Source: Fragilariopsis cylindrus CCMP1102
Taxonomy: Eukaryota; Bacillariophyta; Bacillariophyceae; Bacillariales; Bacillariaceae
DNA: 64,000 nt
NCBI GenBank assembly: GCA_900095095.1
Contig: FMBT01000064.1
Coordinates: forward strand, 42,177 to 106,176
Direction of reading: 5' to 3'
A program made the position numbers and the translations under genes. The notes under the pieces were generated by a model that saw only the letters and a program-made list of their open reading frames with translations, made no database searches and was not told the origin of the DNA. Positions 51,635 through 62,243 of this stretch are shown one piece after another (position 1 is the first letter of the stretch; each line of letters starts with the position of its first letter).

Positions 51635-52407
51635 TTTGAAATAGAAATTGAAATTGAATTTGAAGGTCGAATTGGAAGAATAATGATATCAAGGGTTGAC
51701 GAATGCTGATGACTATATATTTTCAATTTGGTTACACATTCCGCTATCTGATATCCAATGGTCAAAAAATGTTCATCAATCGTGGTCATTAATGCGGGGG
51801 GTGGGGGGTGCTGGAAAAAATCGCTCGATTTCAATTTTAATTAAAATCGAATCAATCAAATCATCAAAACACGCGCAACAAGAACAAGCAAGAACAAGAA
51901 ATCATCACAGCATCACAAGAAACAAGAACAAAGAAAACAACAACGGTCAATCTCGAACGGCACGTCGTCGTATCACGACAATATCATGATGCAATATGCA
52001 AAGAAAATCTCAACGCCTATTTAGTAGATCAGCTATTGTTAAAGTATTTAATACTGTTCACGCTACTAGTAATTAAATCGTTTTCGACTAATTGGCCCGA
52101 GCTGTTGTTGAATAACGACTAAATATTGTTTATTTTTTCGACAATTCTAATTCTATATATAGGAGTCGGATTTTAAGTCTATACAGTGTAATACTAAAAG
52201 GATTGATGACGGTGTGGAAACATAATATAGTACTCTAAGAGAATCTCTTTTATTTTTATCATCATCATCATCATCATTAAAAAGTTTACAATTATTTAAT
52301 TCAATTTCTCTCTCTCTCTACCAGCAACGTGTTCTGTTCGCATTTTATGTACGTAATGTTTATAATTATTATTATCATCATGATCAATTGTTGTAATTAG
52401 TTATTAG
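51635..52407. other. Intergenic, no gene recognised
   Basis: Upstream of the EF1-gamma-like gene and downstream of the PP2A subunit gene. It includes short ATC and CT repeats. No coding signal. Confidence 0.5.
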
Positions 52408-54576
52408 TTATTTCTTTGGAATAGCAGCCAAGGCCTCAGAACAAGCCTGACGACAGTCAACATCTTCTTCTTCCGCCATGCGACTTTCTAATGCTGGTAA
52501 AATCTGAGCCTGGACGACCGCAACCTGTGCAGGATCTTCTGCGGTAACAATCTTTGTTATACCCTGAGCGGCGACCATGCGTACATTCGCTACCCGATCG
52601 ACTAATCCACGTAACATTTGTAATACGGTATCATTCCATAATGTACCACCTGCTCCGGAACTATTCTCACCGCCATCCTCCCCACAGGCAAAGGCTGTTG
52701 CCGCATGTGCTTGAAGGATAGTTATCCGGATCAAGTAACTACCGGATGCTGCATGATTATAAATCCGTACATGTTGTGGTAGGATGTGTTGGACCATCCA
52801 ATCCTGTCCCGCAGCGTTGACTAATACCGGCATACCTGCAACACATGCCGTTCGGACACATGCAACTGGATCTAATAGCAAAACTAACCATGCCGGTTCA
52901 AGTAGTACATTGGCAAAGAAATCCAATCCACGTGCTTCCGCTAAGTGTGGTAATAACTTCGCAACACCCTCTCTAACTCTCCAATTGGTCGCCTTGGACA
53001 TATTCAAAATACTACTAACAACTCCATTCATACCATTCAATAGATGAGATAATTTATGTAGATTCCCTAATACCTGAAGTTGTACCTCTTGGAATTCATC
53101 TTGCAAAAAACCTTCCAATAGTGGACCGAATGTTTGAACGATTAAGGAATCATCCAATGTACCACCCTCAGAACTATCCATAATAGCAAGCGCGGTCTTA
53201 CTGCGGACCTCCATGACAACATCATCCGCCAGGCTAGGTAGTAATGGCATTAAGTAATTTGAAAATAATGCACTGCCACCCCAATGGACCATCCGTGCAA
53301 AGTGTCCAACAGCAGCAGCACGTACTTCAGCTTCTGCATCCGAAAGTAAAGAAACAAAGCATGCAACTACCAATGCTTGATCATTTGCATATTTTGAATT
53401 TCCCTGAAATCCAAGATTGATAGCAACATCACTAAACTTTTTAGCTAAATTGTGACGAACACGCCTGTATTATATTCAATCAATGATATTAATATTAATC
53501 GGGTCATCAATGATAATAATAATGGTATGATAATAATATGATAATGATAGGAAAAAGAAGAGGAAAGAAACAGAAAAAGAAACGAAAAAATGCATGAGAA
53601 GAAACTCGCTTCATCAAGAACCACCACCACCAACAACAACAACAAAATGATATATGTAGTATAATATGTAGAATAAGACAAGAACTTACCAACTTGTATC
53701 GGTACTACCTTCCTTTAATAGTGGTAGGAAATATTCTTTTGTCCAGTCTGGTGTTTTTCCAAAGGATGGACCAACATCAGCCATAGATGCAACAGCTAAC
53801 ATCCGTACACTATCTTGGTCGTCTTTACATAATTGTTGTAATACAGGAATTAAATCATTGGCTGCCTTATCTTTCGAACCACCTTGCAATGTGGAAATGA
53901 AGGATCCTAAATGTTGTGACGCTGCCCGTCGGACCATCGGTGTTTCATCTAAACACAATTCTTTAAATAGATACGATAATTCTGAATATTTTGTTAACGT
54001 GTGTAATGCTGGTAACATCCCAGCAGCGGATACCTTAGCGGTAAACCAATCCGCACCGACTAAACGTTTTGCCATGCTCACTAATGTTGTGACAACCGAG
54101 GCATCTAATGGTGTACTTGAATTTGCTGTTTGATTACCCATATTTGTACATAAATGATTCATGAGTACAACAGCCTCGTCACGTACCACAGTTTCTTCCA
54201 CAGCAGCAAGTCGTTCCACAATTGGTAATAATTCCATAACCTCGGATGGTTTTGTTAATAACGCAGGAACAAATGTTTGTATTTGTTTTGCCATAAGTAG
54301 TAATAGTTCATCATCCATTGGTGGTTGCGATAGTGCGACCTGTTGCAGGTATGGTAATAAATCAGATTGCACTGTTGTTGTTCCCATAGCATATGCAACA
54401 ACTGGTAAACGTTTCATTGCATCAATTTTTGCTTCACTATTACCAGTTTCCATTTGTGTTTGAAATAAATCAAATGGACCCATATTATTTAATTCGTCAA
54501 CACCCTGTGGAATACTCCTTGCCAATGTTAAGGATGTTGCTGGTGAAATCCCAGCGGGAGATAATGAAAGAGACAT
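52408..54576 (-). CDS. Protein phosphatase 2A scaffold (A) subunit
   Basis: Exons 54576-53690 and 53464-52408 around a 225-bp intron that splits a Trp codon (TDTSW|RVRHNLAKKF). 647 residues, no frame break. The whole protein is an array of about 15 HEAT repeats with the family's characteristic intra-repeat words: LPYLQQVAL, TVVRDEAVVLMN, TAKVSAAGMLPALH, TPMVRRAASQHLGSF, DQDSVRMLAVASM, WRVREGVAKLLPHLAEARG, DPVACVRTACVAGMPVLV. The A subunit is the horseshoe scaffold that holds the catalytic C subunit and a variable B subunit. This one is about 55 residues longer than the usual 589, mainly from an N-terminal extension and short inserts. Function in cell cycle and signalling is known from the family. 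Confidence 0.93.
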
Positions 54577-55396
54577 GATTTATTATTATTATTATTTATT
54601 TTTGTTATCTTTTATGCCTTATTTTGACGACACGCACAGGGGGGGGCGATATGAAAAAATGAAGTAAGGTGTGTCGTCCCAAAATGTAGAGACGATACTT
54701 TTGGATTCGATTCGACTGAATGAGTAGTCTGGTTACTACTGAGTGGGCTGGTAGATACAAGTACTTTGTACAAGTACAGCAAAAATGCAATGATTGGGAT
54801 CTGATCGACGATGGTGTCTATTGTAAAAAGATAGAGACGTTATTGCCGTAGGGTGTCTTAGCTAAGCATTGTCACCAGTCTTTGTCGTGGGGCATCGTGC
54901 AATTCGGTATGCTTCCAGTACCACAATCGCTACATAGTACTGTGCACACATACCTAGTACTAGTACTAGTACGCACAACGAACAAAGTACTGTACGCGCT
55001 AATTGCTAATAACGTTACAGGCAGTTTACATAGTACTGTAGTGCAGTAACTACTGTGTATGCGCAAATGGAGAACACCCACGCACAACGAGGGGCGATTT
55101 TTCAATTTGGGGGAGATGATGGTAATTTGTAATTTACATTGTTACTTACATCGTCTTGTGCTCCTGTACTAGAGTACTGTCCTACTGTACTATAGTAGTA
55201 ACAAGTGATACACAGTTGTAATTGTTTTGCTTACTAATGATATCAGTGAGTATTAAAATTGTATAGGGATTTCTGTTATATCTCCTTCCCTACACACACA
55301 CACACACTACTAGCTACTCAATCACACATTTTGATCATTGTAGTATAGTAATAATAGATAGTAGTTTTATAATATATCTGAAATTACAAAATAGAT
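54577..55396. other. Intergenic, no gene recognised
   Basis: Contains many TAGTACT/AGTACTG words and a short CA repeat near 55.29 kb. No coding region is supported. Confidence 0.5.
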
Positions 55397-55789
55397 CTAT
55401 TTTTGTTTGTCCCTTTCGCAGAATACATTAATCCATGCAACTTTTATTGTGTGTTGGACTTCACCTTGTAGATACTTGTACGTACCATAAAATATTGATG
55501 CCCAAATGGTACATCTTTCCAACAACTGTAACCCATGGCATGCCATGGCGATGGACGCGTATAGACAGGTTTCTCCCAGAATATTAAGTAGATCTTCTTC
55601 TGGAGGCTTCATTTGATAATACAATGATGTGTGCTTGTGCTTGTGCTTAGATTTGGATTTAGATCTAGATTTAGATTTAGATTTGGATTTGGATTTGGAT
55701 TTGGATTTGGATTTGAATTTGGATTTGAATTTGGATTTAAGGTCGGTTGAGTTGAGTTGATTTTGCCTCCTTTGCATAGCATGAGGCAA
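55397..55789 (-). CDS. Hypothetical small protein with Lys-Ser dipeptide repeats
   Basis: 130 residues: a short N-terminus, then about 17 Lys-Ser/Lys-Phe dipeptides made by a hexanucleotide repeat, a His-Lys stretch, and a non-repetitive C-terminal half (PPEEDLLNILGETCLYASIA...) with a hydrophobic helix. I do not recognise it. The repeat may simply keep a frame open by chance, but the C-terminal 70 residues are compositionally protein-like. It could also be an exon of a longer gene. Confidence 0.35.
   Translation of the reverse strand: MPHAMQRRQNQLNSTDLKSKFKSKFKSKSKSKSKSKSKSKSRSKSKSKHKHKHTSLYYQMKPPEEDLLNILGETCLYASIAMACHGLQLLERCTIWASIFYGTYKYLQGEVQHTIKVAWINVFCERDKQK
55649..55740. repeat. Hexanucleotide tandem repeat (GATTTG/GATTTA)n
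   Basis: About 15 hexamers, mostly GATTTG or GATTTA, in the plus-strand sense, coding Lys-Ser on the minus strand. Confidence 0.9.
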
Positions 55790-56913
55790 TGTGTTCAGTC
55801 AGAACTTACACATACTGTGTACCACTTGTACTCTACCTGCACTACCATCTGTTCAATCCATTGGCAATTAATCCGTCACAGAGTTTCAATTCCACCTCTG
55901 ACTTTTGAGCATTTAACATAGACACAACATACAGTACAAACATCCTGACAACATCTCAATCATGTGAGTAAAATGATTTTTCTTTATTTCTTGTGTCCAA
56001 TTTTTGGCGAGCTGCCTCTGCGCGCCAAACTCGTGCGTGCTAAAACACCACGATCGCAAATGATACCAAAAAAATTAATAATTGCCGAGAATTATAGCTT
56101 AGCTTCGCTACATTCTTGATTTGTGAAATAATAAAGATTCGAATCAATCGTTGCATCATTCTTTTCCTTATTTTATTCTTGTTACTTTACGTAGCGAAAT
56201 AGATCGAGTTTGTTTTGTTACCAACCAAGCTTCGATAGTGTCATATACAACAAGGTATGTATACAAGATTAATGTGTAGCTTTATCCGATTTTCGTTGGA
56301 TTTGATTTGATTTTTTCTTTGCAAGAATCATCATGATGTAATGTATGCGTTGACGCCCTTATTTGATGCTACGTAGATTTCTACGTTAAGATACTACCAG
56401 AGCAAAAGTAGGATCGAGACACGATAATTTTTGAACTTTGCTTTGGTGCAATCGAGATTGTTTGGTTAAAGCCAGATAATGTTATAATGTAGTGTACCTC
56501 CTATACACTCCGAAAGATGATCACGTCATTTTCGTTTTCATTTTTAAAACCTGATACACATTTATTATCTATCGGAAGCAAATAATGATCTCTACAATTG
56601 TTTTTAATTTGCATAATTTTCTCAATAGTGACACGTATTTCTCATTTCAATCAATCTCCTTTTCTTCTTCTTCTTTTTCACGGAATTTCTCTTTCGACTC
56701 TCATCATACTCAGATCTCATACTAGATCACTACGAACACAGATAACTATATTGTACTCGTTGCCGTGTCAAAAATAACAGGTGGATTGGCTGAGTCGTAG
56801 AAATCCATTTAATTTAATTCAATTCAATTAATTTGTATATAAACAATACATCCGCAACGCACAGATATAAATACAAACAAACAATCAATATAAATACAAA
56901 CATACAATCAACA
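55790..56913. other. Intergenic, promoter region of the Myb-HDAC gene
   Basis: About 1.1 kb of AT-rich DNA with no supported gene. A TATA-like word (GTATATAAAC, about 56834-56843) lies some 75 bp before the Myb-HDAC ATG; this is weak evidence for a promoter. Confidence 0.45.
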
Positions 56914-59900
56914 ATGGGTGAGCCAGATAGTTACTTTGATTACGATCCGGACAATCATAATGATAATAATATCAATGCATCCTCAGAAGAAACAACTAAA
57001 CAACATACGCAGTTTTTAGATTTGACGAATGGTACAGGTGGTGTCGGGGAGAGCATAGGATTGTCGATGGCATATAACGATGACGATAATTACGGAATAT
57101 CCAATGATGATGATAATAACGATACTATGATTGGTGGTGATAGTACCAGTTTAAATAGTATTTCTGCACCGCCCGACTTATTTTCATCGATGAACAACAC
57201 ATCAACGATTCAACATTCATCGATTACTCTTCCTAGTATTGGCGGTATCAGTAGTGCCGTTGGGGGTGGGGGTGAAATTATGATGATTATATTGATGCTG
57301 CAATTACTGGTGGAGGTGAAGGATTATTAAAACTTGATCCTAGTCCATTAGGAAGAGTTGTAGAAACAGGTCACGAACATACCGGCCGGTGGACGAAGGA
57401 GGAACATGATGCCTTCCTTAGTGGACTTAAGATGTATGGGAAGGAATGGAAAAAGGTTGCAGCTAAGGTTAAAACAAGGACAGTCGTTCAGACTCGTACC
57501 CATGCACAGAAATATTTTCAAAAATTATCCAAGGCAACGGAAGGAAAAGAAGGTGCAACAAGGTTCAAATGGGAACAGCATCCGATTCTAAGAAAGGTGG
57601 CAATAGTAGTAGTGGTGGTTCTGCCTCGAAGAAAAAACATCGGATAGTGACGACGGCGGCAATGACACCATCTTTGTCAATTACGACTCCTTGTCGATAA
57701 CAACGACGATACCATCTATATTAGATAAGATTTCGAGGACAACTAGTGTCGCATCTGCCGCTCAAGTTATATCGACATTGTCAGGACAGAGACATCTAAA
57801 TAATAATATTACCGGTACACTTCCATCATTGTCTTTCGGTCGACCATTAGAAGCATCCCCACCGTCTCCATCTAGAAGTCATGGTTTTCATCAGACATCG
57901 GATGCAGTTGGTATTGGTACAATGAATAATAATTTATCGCACCAAGCAGCAGATCGGGGTGGTATGTTTCAACCGACCCATGGATTTTCAAGCTCCTTTG
58001 CTACAACAACTAGTGCATTCAATAATAATGAATCATCAAATCCAACAGCATCTTCAGTGAAATCATCTTCTATTATTGGTACCAAGGCATTCCCTAGTAG
58101 CATGAAGATTATCGCACCAGATCATGATTCGGCAATAAAACGAGGCAAGTTCCCAGAACCATCACCTGCCGCCTGTGGAAAACGAAAGTTAGCAGAAATT
58201 GCTGCAGCTCGTATGTTGGCAGGTGTACTAGCGTCGGAACCATTACTACCACCACAGTCGTCGTCGTCGCAATCCTTTTCCGATGATAGGAATATTACTA
58301 TGCAGCAGCAGCAATCATCTATGTTGAATCCTTTCAGTAGTAGTAGAGATACATTGACTGCTGCTGTTGCTAATCATATGGATCACCGTGATCGTAATAA
58401 TCCATTTGGTAACATCGATGATATCGATGATGGGATGGCAACACCACCTCCAGAAGAAGTAGAAGGAAACAATAATATTGGAGCTGCTCAATCAACCAGT
58501 GCTACTGCTAGTTTCGAAATGTCAAAGATACCTAAGCAACAGGGCGTCGTCGGAGGAACTAGCACCAACATCAACAACACCACTACTCCAAGAAAGCCAA
58601 TGGGACTATCATTACAAATTGTTAATCCAGAATCACTAGGAATTTCTCATGAAGAAATAGCAAAACGAAAAAAGGATGGGAATTTGTCTCCCCAAACTCC
58701 GTGGGAAGGTCAACTTCAAGCTTTAGTAAGGTAAGATATTCTCTAACTTCGACGGGAATGTAAAATTTTGACTTGCTTGTTACCATCCAATGTATAAGAA
58801 CATCTGATATGATATGCATATGAACTAACTCACACGCAAACAACAACTGCTGCTGCCTTAATCGTGATGGATGAACCAATCGATTCCCAATCAGCGAGGA
58901 GGAGAAGCGTAAAGGACCAACGCAAGAGACGACCACTGTAGGCCTACCGAATGCACCAGGAATGGGGGTACTTGATATGCCTGTAGTAAACTCTTCCGTA
59001 CATCCTATTTGCGGTCCTGGTTCAGGATTTGGACGGAGTATCCTTCACAAAGCTGTATGTGATATTGATATTTTTACGCTTCAAAGTCAACTCTCATCAC
59101 GGCCTGACAATTTTGATCGTCGAGATGAAAAGGGATATTGTCCAATTCATTCAGCTTGTGCGTTATGCATGAAAGATCCAATGAATTCTATCCGGACGAC
59201 TGAAATTGTGCGAATGCTAATCGCTGCTGGTACCGATGCATCTATTCGTGATCTAGAAGGGAACACACCTCTTCATTGGGCAGCTCGAGCTGGAGATAAA
59301 GCAACAGTAGAACTGCTGCTTGTTAAAAACAACCCAAAAGGTAAGATTAAATTTATGATAATGACACGTAAAGAGATATGCAAAGTAAACGTGTAGAAAG
59401 CATATGCACAAAATGGATCTCATTTTCAATATCATTCTTTCCGCTCCTTTTTCTTTTTTGCATTCTTCAAATCATATATTTAACATAATTTGTTCAGATG
59501 CAAAGAATGAACGCGGAGAAACACCATTGCATTGGGCCATGCGTTCTGGACGACTAGGAATCCCAGTTGCATCCATCTTACTAGAAAATGGTGCTCGGCC
59601 ATCTGTTTGGAATACTAGCTTCAAACGACCGATAGATGTTGCTGCTGATGGGTTTTTCGATGAGTCCGATCCGGTGATGGAACTTAGATCCCTAGACGAG
59701 AAAAAGAAGAAACTGAAGAAAGAGCAGAAACAGAGACTACGCGAAGCTACCGTGGAGACGAAAGAGGCACGTGCAAATCTATTTGACTGTTCTCCCCAAT
59801 CAAGAACTCTTCTCTTGTACCATCCTGAATGCCTAGAGCATATTCCAAAAGCAGAAGGTGACTGGGAAAATCCGAATCGTATAATCAGTATAATGGAACG

Positions 59901-61471
59901 AATTCAAGGGAATCATGAAAATTCTGGTGCTCCGTCAATATACCCTCGTGAGATACAAATTTCACAAGAATTTGAACGTGCAAAACTTGATCTATTGAGT
60001 CGGGTTCACAGCACCGAATATCTCAATTTCGTTAACGAATTAAGCAAAGATCTAGAGCGACAGCACAAAGCTCAAAATGGCAGTGACGATTCTGATGATA
60101 ATTGTGGAACCCCTCCTGTTGTCCCGTTCACCCCAATGGTAAGATCTTATTCTTTTTGTCATAATGTATTCCGAGGTTTTGTTCCTATTTATTATAGTAT
60201 AATCTTACCATAGCTCTTCTCTATTCTTTGACTTGTTCAGGTACAAAGGTCTATGATAAAAGAAATCCAAGAATCACATGTAAAAATTGGTGAACATTCC
60301 GACACTTCTTTCAGTGCAGGCTCGTTACGAGCAGCTCGTAGGGCTGCCGGAGCAGTACAGCACGCCGTTGACTGGTAAGGTTTTGTTTGCATTTATTTCT
60401 GAGATGATTTGATCCATTTGTTACTTTTATCTGGTTTCATCTCACTCCTTTTTCATATATATCAAATATTTTAGCGTTCTTGTCGGAAGACACCGAAATG
60501 CATTTTGTATTGTTCGACCACCGGGTCATCATGCTGGTATTAATGGTTTATTGGACGGCGGAGAATCTTGCGGTTTTTGTATATTCAACAGTGTCGCTGC
60601 TGGTGCCATGCATGCCATTTCTAACGAGCGATTGATGTGTGAACGCTGTGCCATCGTCGATTTTGATGCTCACCACGGGAATGGTACTGAAGAAATCGTT
60701 CGGAAATGCCATGACCCGGGAAAATTATTCTTCTTTTCTATTCATGTTTACGATAATGATAAAAAAGGAAAGCGTGAATCGAAATCTTTTCAATATAAGT
60801 TTTATCCTGGAACTGGAGATGAGGATGATCTCCCTCTAAATATTATCAATGTTCCGATCACTCCACTATGGAAGGAAGGAAACCAAACTCCCGTTCAAAG
60901 GGAACACAACACTCGTCATCGAACTCGGAATCGAGGAAGTCAAAGTGACGACGGAAGCTCATCAGAAACTGGAACTCCAAGAGTTAGCGATGCTGAAGTT
61001 GAATCAAGGATAAGGTCGAGGGCGTCCTCTCCCGTCCCGTTCAATGCAAACGCACCGGGGGGACGCATTGCATATAGAAATTCAATTCAGAATAGATTAC
61101 TGCCTGCTCTAAGAGCTTTTAATCCTGATCTGATCCTGATAAGTGCAGGGTTTGACGCTTGTAAGGGTGATGTGGGGAATGCTAAACATGAGATGGGTGG
61201 AAAAGAGAAAATGGGTATTGATCTTGAGCCGGAGGATTATGCATGGACGACCCGCAAAATTCTTGAGATTGCTGATATATGTTGCCAAGGCCGCGTTGTG
61301 TCCGTCCTGGAGGGTGGATACGGTAGACATAGCACCTCAGGGGTTCATGATCCCACAGAACCACTCGATAAATCTATTTTCAGTGAATGTGCGATACGAC
61401 ATGCTCATGCCATGATCGATCCGTACGATGCCGAAGGAAGGTTTGGATCTTCTTCACAAAAGAGCAAGTAA
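56914..61471 (+). CDS. Myb (SHAQKYF) + ankyrin + histone deacetylase fusion protein, three frame breaks
   Basis: Exons 56914-58730, 58895-59340, 59498-60138, 60241-60374 and 60475-61471. Every junction is GT-AG and keeps frame; 1,345 residues if three bases are restored (57275-57277, about 57582, 57691). The acidic Asn/Asp-rich N-terminus leads to a single Myb/SANT repeat of the SHAQKYF class (GRWTKEEHDAFLSGLKMYG to TRTHAQKYFQKL). A long Ser/Asn/Pro-rich linker follows, then ankyrin repeats (GYCPIHSACALC, GNTPLHWAARAGD, GETPLHWAMRSG). The C-terminal deacetylase domain has RPPGHHAG, the zinc-site DFDAHHGNGT, SAGFDA and the LEGGYG loop. A DNA-binding domain joined to a deacetylase suggests a self-targeting transcriptional repressor in the nucleus (inference). 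If intron 1 is not spliced, a stop follows at once and the two halves would be separate genes, the second starting near 58962. Confidence 0.85.
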
Positions 61472-62243
61472 CGTTACAAACTGTAGTAGGAATATAATAT
61501 GATTTTTAATTTTGGTTATCTCGCATCAGAATAAATTTGTTATAAGATAAGTGCAGTAGTTTTAAAGCTTTATGCTAGTTGTTCGCGGTGTATTCAATTT
61601 ATTTCTATTTTACTTTCATACCAAACACCGAAAAACTGATCATCTCAGTCTTCTCAATAAAGTACCAACCTGCTTGCTGATATATAAAACATTGCAGTGG
61701 CACCAGATTAGAATAGTATGAACTCCATTAAAAGAATCGCAAAGTGGAAGGTAAAAAGTAAACATTTAACGGGTTGTTATGCGGACTAATTTTCACGTAC
61801 TAGCTAGTACAACCTTCAACCTACAGTAATTTAAATTTCGTTCAAAAGCTGAGATATTACCGTATGATCTCATCGTCGAATGAATCGTGGCTACAGTACT
61901 TAGCATTGTTGTCCCTTTTTATTAGCAAGCACCCCTCCTCACCTGAAAGTGCCGGTGGTTTCGATTTGCTAAAATCATTGTAATGATTTCAAGGCAAGGG
62001 ATTACTGTACAAGTATACTACCCATGGTTTTCTGGCCCATTTGTACCCTTTTACACTGGACTTTACAGGGCTTCGCTTTACTATCATGTACCGACATAGA
62101 AAAGGGAAGTAAAGAGAGTAGAGTAGAGAGATAAAGGTTACAGTTACAGCTTTTGAAAAACAACAACAGAGGAATCGCAATCCAGCTGCATGTTTAGTAT
62201 TATCATAATACTAATATAGTTGGCGTACAAGTATAATATCAGC
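61472..62243. other. Intergenic, no gene recognised
   Basis: 3' flank of the Myb-HDAC gene and upstream region of the membrane-protein gene. No coding signal. Confidence 0.5.
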
